Shown piece after piece: positions 1 to 7,384 of a stretch of 43,041 bases of DNA (the first letter of the stretch is position 1; the number at the start of each line of letters is the position of its first letter). The notes beneath the pieces are model-generated. The model did not search any database, had not been told where the DNA came from, and worked only from the letters and a program-made list of their open reading frames with translations. Location of the stretch: NCBI GenBank assembly GCA_900540045.1, contig UQEF01000013.1, forward strand, positions 1 to 43,041, written 5' to 3'. Source of the DNA: an uncultured Eubacteriales bacterium (lineage in GTDB: Bacteria > Bacillota > Clostridia > Christensenellales > Aristaeellaceae). Made by a program: the position numbers and the translations under genes.

Positions 1-82
1 GCAGCAGATGCTCCTGCGGTACCAGCTGTTCCAGAATGATCAGTTCCATTCCCTGTTGCTTTTCGTGGAATTTGTTCAGCAT
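1..82 (-). CDS. Transposase N-terminus, probably IS1182 family (partial)
   Basis: The reverse strand from base 82 gives 27 residues beginning MLNKFHEKQQGMELIILEQL and continuing VPQEHLL before the window ends. The short run of charged residues followed by 'LVP-x-(D/E)HLL' is the typical opening of IS1182-type transposases, whose N-terminal domain (DUF772/InsH-like) precedes a DDE catalytic domain; that catalytic part lies outside the window. A good ribosome site (AGGAG) sits just upstream of the ATG. The A/T-rich stretch at 100-185 upstream differs from the GC-rich neighbours, as expected for the non-coding end of an insertion sequence. No terminal inverted repeat can be confirmed with only one end visible. 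The family call rests on 27 residues, so it is moderate. Confidence 0.6.
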   Translation of the reverse strand, partial: MLNKFHEKQQGMELIILEQLVPQEHLL

Positions 83-180
83 GCCGCTCTCTCCTGACTC
101 TTTCTTTTGTGTTTCCCGCTCTTTTCTCTTTCTGCTCCTATATTTATATATTCGACATGCTTGTTCGTTTTTCCTTATGA

Positions 181-213
181 AAAATGACCGTTGACTTGGG
201 TTTGTCAACGGTC
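181..213 (-). terminator. Rho-independent terminator downstream of the L,D-transpeptidase operon
   Basis: Bases 186-195 and 204-213 form a perfect 10-bp stem (GACCGTTGAC / GTCAACGGTC) with an 8-base loop. Read on the minus strand it is followed by A and then TTTT. It lies about 40 bases past the stop codon at 255. Confidence 0.65.
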
Positions 214-214
214 T

Positions 215-245
215 GAGCCCCGCGTCCTTGTAGGACGCGGGGCTC
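215..245. repeat. Perfect GC-rich hairpin
   Basis: Bases 215-227 and 233-245 are perfect 13-bp inverted arms (GAGCCCCGCGTCC / GGACGCGGGGCTC) around a 5-base loop. It has no T-run on either side but stacks directly next to the hairpin at 186-213, so the two may work together to end minus-strand transcription or to shield the operon from read-through. Confidence 0.6.
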
Positions 246-254
246 TGGGCAGGA

Positions 255-1454
255 TTACCGTATGGTGATGGTCACCCCGTTGGATGCCTCCGGGCTGTCT
301 GACGCGGCGCTGCCGTCCGCCTGCGCACCGCCGCCGGTATAGACCGGATTCTTAAGCAGCTCGCCCAGGGCGATGCGCTCCTGGTTGATCTCGTCGATCT
401 CCGCACGGCGCTTGACCGGAATGCAGTTGGTGCAGCCGGTCAGGCTGGCGTATTTGCCGCTATCCAACTCGCCATAGGTAAAGGCGGTCAGCGGCAGATA
501 CTTGTCGCGCACGGAGCGGCACGTGGCCGTAGCATGGTAGCTGGTGCCGCCGTCGGGGTTGTAGTACACCTCCAGATCATCGTCGGGATAGGGCAGAGTG
601 CGTCCGTCGTCATCCCAGACAACCACCTTGGTATTCTTTTTCAGGTTTTCCCACAGCCAGCTGATGCACAGGCCCTCGTCGTTGGCGGTGCGTGTCACGC
701 GCACGCAGCCGTGACTGGCCTTGCGGCCCAGCTGCGATCCATACTTGCCGAAATCCTTGGTGCCGTCGGCAAATTCCACATAGGGCACCTGATGCAGAAG
801 GTCGCCGCCGTTGAAGCGGATGCCCATTTCGCAGTACATGCCCTCGCTGTCAAAGCCGCCCACCCAGCTTCCAATCAGGTATTCGCCGGCGGCGGTCTCA
901 TTGTAGGGCTGGTCCTTGTTGGGCAGGCCTGTGGACACCGCGCAGCTGGACCAGAGCTTTCCGTCGATGAACATGTACAGCCGCTGGGTCAGCTTGTCGA
1001 TGATGATGCCGTACTTGTTGTTAGGCGTGACCGTTTTGAGCAGGCTGGTCTTGACATATCCGCGGATGATGCGGTCGTAGTAGTCCATGCCCTCGATGAG
1101 GGTCCATCCGTCCTCGTCCTCACCCAGCACGTGGACGGCGGCAAGCGATCCGTTGATGCTGCCTCCCATCCACTCGTTGACCACCTTTTCGCCATTGGGC
1201 GATACGCGGGGATAGACGACCTCCTTCTCGCTTACATCCAAAACCGTAATGGGCCGCTGCAACAACTCCCAGCAGGCCTCCTCGTCGGTGATGTCGTAGG
1301 CGAAATCCTCCCCGAACCAGGTGATGCTGCTTTCAAACCCTTCCAGGTTGCCGATGGGCAGATTGTCCACATTCTTTTCTCCCGCTGCCAGGGCGGCAAG
1401 CGGACAAAGGACCGCTGCGGCCAGCAGCGCCGCCAAAAAACGCCTGCGTTTCAT
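255..1454 (-). CDS. Secreted L,D-transpeptidase (YkuD) with one Cys-rich C-terminal repeat
   Basis: Predicted peptidoglycan cross-linking (3-3 linkage) or protein-anchoring enzyme acting outside the membrane. The 399-residue protein starts at the ATG at 1454, which has AAGGGGG five bases upstream; an in-frame ATG at 1514 would only add a basic tail. Residues 1-24 are a signal peptide. Residues about 40-140 are an SH3-like region. The YkuD domain covers about 148-285, with the catalytic signature SHGCVR (Cys250) and an upstream His221. Residues about 297-344 hold a repeat of the form YYNP-GG-YH-x5-C-x28-C-x2-C. It follows its paralogue by 19 bases, so the two are co-transcribed, and the similarity over almost the whole length indicates tandem duplication. 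YkuD assignment is firm; the cell-wall substrate is inferred from the family. Confidence 0.9.
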   Translation of the reverse strand: MKRRRFLAALLAAAVLCPLAALAAGEKNVDNLPIGNLEGFESSITWFGEDFAYDITDEEACWELLQRPITVLDVSEKEVVYPRVSPNGEKVVNEWMGGSINGSLAAVHVLGEDEDGWTLIEGMDYYDRIIRGYVKTSLLKTVTPNNKYGIIIDKLTQRLYMFIDGKLWSSCAVSTGLPNKDQPYNETAAGEYLIGSWVGGFDSEGMYCEMGIRFNGGDLLHQVPYVEFADGTKDFGKYGSQLGRKASHGCVRVTRTANDEGLCISWLWENLKKNTKVVVWDDDGRTLPYPDDDLEVYYNPDGGTSYHATATCRSVRDKYLPLTAFTYGELDSGKYASLTGCTNCIPVKRRAEIDEINQERIALGELLKNPVYTGGGAQADGSAASDSPEASNGVTITIR

Positions 1455-1473
1455 CAGGTCCCCCTTCCGGCCG

Positions 1474-2937
1474 TTACGGCCCGTCCTTGATCTGAATATG
1501 CACTTCGGTTTCATCCATATCGGCCATGGCCGGCACGGCCTGCGCCTCTTCTTCTGCGGAGGCGGACGCCTGCTGTGAGGTACTCTGAGGCGTGGTCAGG
1601 CCCATGGCCCGGTTTTCCTCGTCAATTTCCGCCTTGCGCTGCACGGGGCTGCAGTAGGGGCAGGGGGTGAGCTTCGCAAAGCTTCCCGTGTCCAGCTCGC
1701 CGTAGGTGAAGCCCGTCAGCGGCAGGAAGCGGTCCTTGACGCTGGAGCAGTTGGCCGTGGAATGGTAATACTGTCCGCCGTCAGGATTGTAGTAGATTTC
1801 CAGGGCATCATCCGGATAGGGGATGGGCGTGAGCGCCGCCAGGTATTCCTCTTCCGTAATCGCGCCGCGCTCCAGGTTTTCCTTGGCAATCTCGGATTTG
1901 GCACGCGGGGGCTGGCAGGTCAGACAGGGCTCGAGCTCCTTGTAAGCCGGCGTTTCCAGCTCGGCGTAGGTAAAACCGGTCAGGGGCAGGTACTGGTCGC
2001 GCACGCTGGAGCAATAGGCGTCCGCATGGTAATACTGGCCCCCCTCCGGGTTGTAGAACAATTCCAAATCGTCGTCCGGGTAGGGCATTTTGCGGCCCTT
2101 GTCGTCCCAGACGAGGACTTTGGTGTTGCGCTTGAGATTGTCCCAGAGCCACTGGGCATTGAGGCCGTCCTCGTTGGCGCGGCGCTGGGTGCGCACGCAG
2201 CCATGGCTGGCCTTCTGGCCGAGCAGGGCCTCCCAGCGGCTGTAGCTCTTGGTGCCGTCGGCGTTGAGCACATGCGGCACCTCGTGAATCATGTCGCCGC
2301 CGTTGAAGCGCAGCGCCATGCCGCAGATCATGCCCTCGCTGTCGAAATCGCCTACCCAGCTGACGATCAGGTATTCGCCGGCGGCGGTCTCGTTGTAGGG
2401 CTGCTCATCGTTGGGCAGGCCCGTGGACACCGAGCAGCTGGACCAGAGCTTTCCGTCGATAAAGACATAGAGCCGCTGGGTCAGCTTGTCGATGATCACG
2501 CCATACTTGTCGTTGGGCGTAACGGTTTTGAGCAGGCTGGTCTTGACATAGCCGCGGATGACGCGGTTGTAGTAATCCAGCCCCTCAATCAGCGTCCAGC
2601 CGTCCTCGTCCTCGCCCAGCACATGCACGGCGGCGGACGCGCCGTTGATGAAGCCGCCGAGCTTGTCGTCGTTGACCTTCTCGCCGCCGGGGGTCACGCG
2701 GGGATAGATCTCCTCGCGCTGCCCGGCGTCCAGCACGGTGATGGGCCGCTGCAGCAGTTCCCAGCAGGCTTCCTCGTCGGTGATATCGTAGGCGAAGTCC
2801 TCCCCGAACCACGTTTCACCCGTCTCAAATCCCTCCAGCCATTCTTCCACGGTCTTGGCTGAGGCACGGGGCAGGCCGCCCAGCATAAGGGCACTCAGAA
2901 GCATGAGCGCGGCGCATCGTTTCAGCATTCGCAGCAT
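1474..2937 (-). CDS. Secreted L,D-transpeptidase (YkuD) with two Cys-rich C-terminal repeats
   Basis: A 487-residue paralogue of the next gene downstream. The start is the ATG at 2937, with AGGAGG 11 bases upstream; the frame remains open further upstream but that part is non-coding overlap with the ligase gene. Residues 1-27 form a signal peptide. The same SH3-like region and YkuD core follow, with the catalytic signature SHGCVR at Cys247. The C-terminus carries two copies (about 293-342 and 381-430) of the YYNP-GG-YYH...C...C-x2-C repeat found once in its neighbour. The repeats end in a Ser/Ala/Glu-rich tail. The His/Cys spacing resembles Ada-like zinc-binding units seen in secreted Firmicute proteins, so metal binding is plausible but unproven. 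The stop of the acyl-CoA synthetase is 33 bases upstream, which implies a shared operon. Confidence 0.9.
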   Translation of the reverse strand: MLRMLKRCAALMLLSALMLGGLPRASAKTVEEWLEGFETGETWFGEDFAYDITDEEACWELLQRPITVLDAGQREEIYPRVTPGGEKVNDDKLGGFINGASAAVHVLGEDEDGWTLIEGLDYYNRVIRGYVKTSLLKTVTPNDKYGVIIDKLTQRLYVFIDGKLWSSCSVSTGLPNDEQPYNETAAGEYLIVSWVGDFDSEGMICGMALRFNGGDMIHEVPHVLNADGTKSYSRWEALLGQKASHGCVRTQRRANEDGLNAQWLWDNLKRNTKVLVWDDKGRKMPYPDDDLELFYNPEGGQYYHADAYCSSVRDQYLPLTGFTYAELETPAYKELEPCLTCQPPRAKSEIAKENLERGAITEEEYLAALTPIPYPDDALEIYYNPDGGQYYHSTANCSSVKDRFLPLTGFTYGELDTGSFAKLTPCPYCSPVQRKAEIDEENRAMGLTTPQSTSQQASASAEEEAQAVPAMADMDETEVHIQIKDGP

Positions 2938-2969
2938 CGGGGGAGCTTCCTCCTTTTCAACAGGTTCAT

Positions 2970-4643
2970 TTAGCGCTGGTCCTTCTTCCGCAGTTCCACA
3001 CGGCGGATCTTGCCGGAAATGGTCTTGGGCAGCTCGCTGACAAATTCGATGATACGGGGATACTTGTAGGGGGCAGTGGTGCGCTTGACATGCTCCTGCA
3101 GTTCCTTCTTGAGCGCGTCGCCCGCCTCCCAGCCGGGCTTGAGCACGATGGTGGCCTTGACCACCTGGCCGCGAAGCTCGTCCGGCGCGGCGGTGATGGC
3201 GGTTTCCAGCACGGCGGGGTGCTCCAGCAGCGCGCTTTCCACCTCGAAGGGCCCGATGCGGTAGCCGCTGGACTTGATCACGTCGTCGGCGCGGCCCACA
3301 TACCAGTAGTAGCCCCATTCATCGCGCCAGGCTACGTCGCCGGTGTGGTAGAGGCCGTTGTCCCAGACGGTCTTGGTCAGCTCCGGGTCCTCATAGTAGC
3401 CGGAGAACATGCCGATGGGCAACGCGTCGTCATCGGTATGGATGACGATCTCGCCCGTCACGCCCGGCGGGCAGGAGTTCCCCTGATCGTCCACCAGGTC
3501 CACGTCAAAGATCGGGCTGGGTTTGCCCATGCTGCCGGGGCATACCTTCATGAAGGGGAAGGTAGCCAGTGTGACCACCAGTTCCGTCTGTCCAAAGGCC
3601 TCCAGAAGCGGAATGCCCGTGCGCTTGAGCCACTCGGCGGCCATGTCGGGGTTGAGTGGCTCGCCCGCCACGGCGCAGTGATGCAGATGGCTCAGGTCAT
3701 AGCCGGCGAAGTTCTCCTGCAGCATGTAGCGGTACATGGTGGGCGGGGCACAGAAGGTGGTCACGCCATAGGTACTCATCTGCTTGAGAATGTCGCGGGC
3801 GATGAAGCGCTCAAAGTCGTAGACAAAGACCGCGCTCCCGGTCAGCCACTGGCCGTAGAGCTTGCCCCACACGCTCTTGGCCCAGCCGGTTTCCGATATG
3901 GTGAAGTGAAGCCCGCCGTCCTCGCACTGCTGCCAGTACAGGCTGGTCACGATATGTCCCAACGGATAATAATGGTCATGCGTAACCATCTTGGGCATGC
4001 CGGTGGTGCCGCTGGTGAAGTAGAGCAGCAAAAGGTCATGGTTGTGCGGATAGGCGTCCCCCGTGGGCTTGTCCCATACGGGGCTTTGCAGGGACATTTC
4101 CTGCTCATAGCTGTGGAATCCCTCGCGCCGGCCGCGCAGAATCATCACGTGCTTGAGGCTTTCGCACTTTTGCATGGCGACTTCCGCGCTTCTGAGCACG
4201 CCTTCGTCCTTGTGGGAGATGACCATCATCTGGATGCGCGCCGCGTCCACGCGGTAGAGCACATCCTTTTCGGTCAGAAGATGGGTGGCGGGCACGCCCA
4301 CGGCGCCCAGCTTGTGCAGAGCCATGAGAATAGGCCAGAATTCCAGATGCCGGCGGAGAATCAGCATCACCTTGTCGCCCTTGCGGATGCCCAGGGACTT
4401 GAACAGGTTGGCCGCGCGGTCGCTTTCTTCCTTCAGCTGTCCAAAGGTATAACGGATGCAGGCACCGGTTTCGTCCGTCCAAAGCACGGCCAGCCGGTCC
4501 GGTTCCTCCCGGGCGATCCTGTCGGCCACATCATAGGCAAAGTTGAAGCTCTCCGGGCGGGTGATGCGAAACTTCTTGTTGAAATCATCATAGGTGGAGA
4601 AGGTCGTGGGGCAGTTGAGGTAGTCATAGCAGAGCGGTTTCAT
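2970..4643 (-). CDS. AMP-forming acyl-CoA synthetase (medium-chain ACSM-like)
   Basis: Activates a carboxylic acid to acyl-AMP and then acyl-CoA in the cytoplasm. The 557-residue protein has the adenylate-forming P-loop motif YFTSGTTGMPK, the GQTE acyl-AMP motif, the YHTGD motif, the hinge GRADDVIKSSGYRIGP, and a C-terminal catalytic lysine in TISGKIRR. Overall it resembles the medium-chain/benzoate-type ligases rather than acetyl-CoA synthetase; the exact acid cannot be told. The start chosen is the ATG at 4643, because it overlaps the stop of the XRE-cupin gene by one base (TAATG) and has GAGGGGG upstream, which signals translational coupling. Pairing with a cupin-containing regulator is common for such ligases and suggests that the regulator senses the acid or its CoA ester. 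Confidence 0.9.
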   Translation of the reverse strand: MKPLCYDYLNCPTTFSTYDDFNKKFRITRPESFNFAYDVADRIAREEPDRLAVLWTDETGACIRYTFGQLKEESDRAANLFKSLGIRKGDKVMLILRRHLEFWPILMALHKLGAVGVPATHLLTEKDVLYRVDAARIQMMVISHKDEGVLRSAEVAMQKCESLKHVMILRGRREGFHSYEQEMSLQSPVWDKPTGDAYPHNHDLLLLYFTSGTTGMPKMVTHDHYYPLGHIVTSLYWQQCEDGGLHFTISETGWAKSVWGKLYGQWLTGSAVFVYDFERFIARDILKQMSTYGVTTFCAPPTMYRYMLQENFAGYDLSHLHHCAVAGEPLNPDMAAEWLKRTGIPLLEAFGQTELVVTLATFPFMKVCPGSMGKPSPIFDVDLVDDQGNSCPPGVTGEIVIHTDDDALPIGMFSGYYEDPELTKTVWDNGLYHTGDVAWRDEWGYYWYVGRADDVIKSSGYRIGPFEVESALLEHPAVLETAITAAPDELRGQVVKATIVLKPGWEAGDALKKELQEHVKRTTAPYKYPRIIEFVSELPKTISGKIRRVELRKKDQR

Positions 4644-5221
4644 TATGCCTTCGCCCCCTCTTTGATAACTACCGCAATGAAGCGGCAATCCCCCTCCACG
4701 GCATACATCACATGGGGCAGGCTGGAATCATAGTACAGGCTGTCGCCGGGCTGCAGGTACAGCTCATTGCCGCCCAACACGATTTTGAGGGTTCCCTCCA
4801 GCACGTAATCAAACTCCTGCCCCTCGTGGCTGTGGGCCTGCTTCTGAGTGCCGGGCGCATCCTCGCGCACGGTTACGATGAAGGGCTCGGCCAGCTTGTC
4901 ACGGAAGTTGTAGGCCAGATGATGGTATTCGTACTGCTGGCGGCGGTTGAACTTGAGCCCCTGGCCCCGGCGGGTGAGCACATAGCCGTGGAGCTTGGGG
5001 CTTTCGCCGGTGAGAAGATCGCTGATATCCACGCCCAGCACCTCGGCGATATTGAACAGGTGGGAAAAAGAAAAATCGCGCTCCCCCGTTTCATAGGCCA
5101 GGTATTCGTCCTCATCGATCCCAGCCCGGCTGGCGACCTCCTGGGCACTCAGGCCGGAGATGTCGCGCAGATCACGGATGCGAAGCGCGATCAAGCGCAA
5201 TTGTTCCCGGTTTTCCGTCAT
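4643..5221 (-). CDS. XRE-family regulator with C-terminal cupin domain
   Basis: A 192-residue cytoplasmic DNA-binding regulator. Residues about 10-65 are a Cro/C1-type helix-turn-helix (LSAQEVASRAGIDEDEYLAYE). Residues about 110-188 are a small cupin beta-barrel with the histidine-containing segment HSHEGQEFDYVLEG and the later LYLQPGDSLYYDSSLPH. Start at ATG 5221, with GGAGGGG seven bases upstream; the frame stays open upstream but that part runs through its promoter. It is the first gene of a probable operon with the acyl-CoA synthetase and the two L,D-transpeptidases, and it is divergent from the HAD gene, so it may control both directions. The ligand is unknown. Confidence 0.9.
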   Translation of the reverse strand: MTENREQLRLIALRIRDLRDISGLSAQEVASRAGIDEDEYLAYETGERDFSFSHLFNIAEVLGVDISDLLTGESPKLHGYVLTRRGQGLKFNRRQQYEYHHLAYNFRDKLAEPFIVTVREDAPGTQKQAHSHEGQEFDYVLEGTLKIVLGGNELYLQPGDSLYYDSSLPHVMYAVEGDCRFIAVVIKEGAKA

Positions 5222-5284
5222 GACAGACCCCTCCACGCAGCGCAGAATACGCCGCCTCAATATAAAATAGGAATATACGAACGA

Positions 5285-5314
5285 AGCATAACACGTAAAC
5301 GGGAAAGGTGTCAA
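5285..5314 (-). promoter_or_regulatory. Sigma-A promoter of the XRE-cupin operon
   Basis: On the minus strand: -35 TTGACA (5314-5309), 18-base spacer, -10 TATGCT (5290-5285), with an extended TGT just before the -10. It lies about 65 bases upstream of the start codon. Confidence 0.7.
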
Positions 5315-5339
5315 GGTTTGTATCCAGGTTTTACATTGC

Positions 5340-5358
5340 GCTGTTGAGAAGCAACAGC
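5340..5358. promoter_or_regulatory. Small perfect hairpin/dyad between divergent promoters
   Basis: GCTGTTG (5340-5346) and CAACAGC (5352-5358) form a 7-bp dyad with a 5-base loop, upstream of the XRE-cupin promoter. It could be an operator half-site pair. No repeat of it was noticed elsewhere in the window. Confidence 0.3.
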
Positions 5359-5400
5359 AAAGCCGGCATAAAAATGTAATGTTTGGCATAATAATAAGCC

Positions 5401-5438
5401 ATATCACGTCATGTTGATCTTTTCCAGAAACGTGATAT
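5401..5438. promoter_or_regulatory. Inverted repeat enclosing the HAD-gene promoter
   Basis: ATATCACGT (5401-5409) is repeated in inverse orientation as ACGTGATAT (5430-5438), a perfect 9-bp arm pair separated by 20 bases. The right arm overlaps the -10 element at 5436-5441, and the -35 lies between the arms. Geometry fits a repressor operator. The nearest regulator is the divergent XRE-cupin protein. Confidence 0.5.
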
Positions 5439-5441
5439 ACT
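5414..5441 (+). promoter_or_regulatory. Sigma-A promoter of the HAD phosphatase gene
   Basis: -35 TTGATC (5414-5419), 16-base spacer, -10 TATACT (5436-5441), about 50 bases upstream of the start codon. It overlaps the inverted repeat at 5401-5438. Confidence 0.65.
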
Positions 5442-5490
5442 ATATGCGGTGGACTTTTCCACGACGAACCAAGAAATGAGGTGAATGTCC

Positions 5491-6324
5491 ATGACTGTTA
5501 CCAACATGGAGCAGAGTGCCTATACATTGGAAGCGCTTCGCAATAAGAAGGGCTTCATCTGCGATATGGACGGCGTGATCTATCACGGCAATCTGCTTTT
5601 GCCCGGCGTTCGGGAGTTTGTTGATTTTTTGAAGCGGGAGAACAAGAAATTCCTGTTTTTGACCAATTCCAGCGAACGCGCGCCAAAGGAACTGCAGCAA
5701 AAGCTGGAGCGCCTGGGCCTGGAGGTGGATGAAAAACACTTCTATACAAGCGCGTTAAGCACGGCTGCCTTCCTCAAGCAGCAATGTCCCGGCGGGAGCG
5801 CCTATGTCATCGGCGAGCCCGGTCTGGTGGGCGCTTTGTATGAAGCGGGCTTTACCATGAACGAGGTCAATCCCGACTATGTGGTGATGGGCGAGACCCA
5901 CGCCTACAGCTTTGAAAAAATCGAGCGGGCGGTGCAGCTGGTGCGCGCCGGCGCCAAGCTGATCGGCACCAATCCGGACCTGACCGGTCCTGTGGAGGGC
6001 GGCATCGTGCCGGCCTGCAAGGCGCTGATGAGCCCCATCGAGCTGGCCACGGGCCGCAATGCCTATTACCTGGGCAAGCCCAATCCGCTGATGATGCGCC
6101 ATGGCCTGAGCCTGCTGGGCGTATCGCCGGAGGAATGCGCCATTATCGGCGACCGTATGGATACCGATATCGTCGCGGGCGTGGAGTGCGGCATCGATAC
6201 CGTGCTGGTGCTCAGCGGCGTGACCACCGAGCATGAGATGCGCAAATTTCCCTACCGGCCGCGCTATGTGCTCAGCGGCGTAGGCGATATTGTGCCGAAG
6301 AGTGCGACGGCAAAGAAAAAATAG
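5491..6324 (+). CDS. HAD-superfamily subfamily IIA phosphatase (NagD/AraL-like)
   Basis: A cytoplasmic phosphatase of 277 residues, probably acting on small sugar or nucleotide phosphates. Motif I is DMDGVIYHG (nucleophile Asp25, Asp27), motif II is TNSS, the motif III lysine is in YLGKPNP, and motif IV is GDRMDTD. The long cap between motifs II and III, together with YLGKPNP, is characteristic of the IIA group (NagD, AraL, phosphoglycolate phosphatase-like). The ATG at 5491 is preferred over the ATG six bases upstream because GAGGTG (5478-5483) is then seven bases away instead of one. It stands alone on its strand, with its own promoter and a shared terminator. The physiological substrate cannot be told from sequence. 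Confidence 0.88.
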   Translation: MTVTNMEQSAYTLEALRNKKGFICDMDGVIYHGNLLLPGVREFVDFLKRENKKFLFLTNSSERAPKELQQKLERLGLEVDEKHFYTSALSTAAFLKQQCPGGSAYVIGEPGLVGALYEAGFTMNEVNPDYVVMGETHAYSFEKIERAVQLVRAGAKLIGTNPDLTGPVEGGIVPACKALMSPIELATGRNAYYLGKPNPLMMRHGLSLLGVSPEECAIIGDRMDTDIVAGVECGIDTVLVLSGVTTEHEMRKFPYRPRYVLSGVGDIVPKSATAKKK

Positions 6325-6339
6325 GTTTTCGGAAATGGA

Positions 6340-6371
6340 ATGCCCCGCGGATTGGCACGTCCGCGGGGCAT
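6340..6371. terminator. Bidirectional terminator between convergent genes
   Basis: Arms ATGCCCCGCGGA (6340-6351) and TCCGCGGGGCAT (6360-6371) pair perfectly over 12 bp with an 8-base loop. It sits between the stops of the HAD gene (+) and the glycosyltransferase (-). Only a weak T-run (GTTT) follows on the plus strand. Confidence 0.65.
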
Positions 6372-6390
6372 GTTTCGTTGCCTTGTCCAT

Positions 6391-7368
6391 TCAGCGCCGG
6401 TCCACCACGGGGTCATCCCCCCGGTCGTTGAGATACCGGTCGATGATAAAGCGCGGGCGCGCCTTGGACTCGTTGTAGATCTTGCCGGTGTATTCCCCGA
6501 TCACTCCCAGGGACAGAAGCTGGATGCCACCGATGAGCCAGATGGAGGCCAGGGTAGACGTCCATCCCAGCACCGCATGCCCGGCGATCCAGGATACCAG
6601 CGTATAGAGCAGCATCAGCAGCGAAATCATGAAGATAATCACGCCCACCGTGGTGATAAGGCGCAGGGGTCTTACGGAAAAGCTGGTGATGCCGTCGATG
6701 GCAAAAGCCAGCATCTTTTTGAAGGGATACTTGCTCTCTCCCGCAAAGCGTTCACTGCGGTCGTAGGTCACCACATCGCTTTGAAAGCCGACCAGGGGCG
6801 CCAGCCCGCGCAGGAACAGATTGACCTCGCCAAACTGCGAAAGCGCCTCCAGCGCCCGCGCGCTCATGAGGCGGTAATCCGCGTGGTTATAGGTGATATC
6901 CACGCCCAGCGCCTTCATCAGGCGATAGAACATCAGCGCCGTGCCGCGCTTGAAGGCGGTATCGGTATCGCGCCGGTTGCGCACGCCGTAGACCACATCG
7001 CATCCTTCCCGGTACTTTTCGATAAAGCGGTCCATGGCATCCATATCGTCCTGCAAATCCGCATCCATCGAAATGGACATGTCGCAGCGGCCCCGCGCGG
7101 TCATCAGCCCGGCCAGCAGCGCGTTCTGGTGGCCCCGGTTGCGGCTGAGCTTGACCCCCTCAAACAGCGGGTTTTCCTTGTGCAGGGCGCTGATCAGCTC
7201 CCAGGTGCGGTCGCGGCTGCCGTCATCCACCAGAAGGACGCGGCTCTCCGGCGAGATCAGGCCCTTCCGGGTCAGCTCAGCCATCTTTTCCACAAGCCTG
7301 CGCGAGGTTTCCGGCAGCACCTCCTCCTCGTTGTAGCAGGGGATAACCACCATCAATTTGTCGGCCAT
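6391..7368 (-). CDS. Membrane-anchored family 2 glycosyltransferase (GtrB/DPM1-like)
   Basis: Predicted to move a sugar from a nucleotide donor to polyprenyl phosphate at the inner face of the membrane, for later use in wall or surface glycans. The 325-residue protein has a GT-A fold N-terminus (VVIPCYNEEEVLPET, VDDGSRD) and the metal-binding stretch DADLQDD. It ends in two hydrophobic segments (about 235-255 and 265-292), the usual layout of GtrB/YfdH-type polyprenyl-phosphate glycosyltransferases. The start ATG at 7368 has AAAGGAGG upstream, and this ribosome site begins at the stop codon of the caspase gene, so the two are coupled. Whether glucose, mannose or another sugar is moved cannot be seen. 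Confidence 0.88.
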   Translation of the reverse strand: MADKLMVVIPCYNEEEVLPETSRRLVEKMAELTRKGLISPESRVLLVDDGSRDRTWELISALHKENPLFEGVKLSRNRGHQNALLAGLMTARGRCDMSISMDADLQDDMDAMDRFIEKYREGCDVVYGVRNRRDTDTAFKRGTALMFYRLMKALGVDITYNHADYRLMSARALEALSQFGEVNLFLRGLAPLVGFQSDVVTYDRSERFAGESKYPFKKMLAFAIDGITSFSVRPLRLITTVGVIIFMISLLMLLYTLVSWIAGHAVLGWTSTLASIWLIGGIQLLSLGVIGEYTGKIYNESKARPRFIIDRYLNDRGDDPVVDRR

Positions 7369-7384
7369 TGATCTGCGTCCTCCT

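Noticed and set aside
3090..4733. A 547-codon plus-strand open frame
   Set aside because: Antisense to the acyl-CoA synthetase, whose family motifs are intact.
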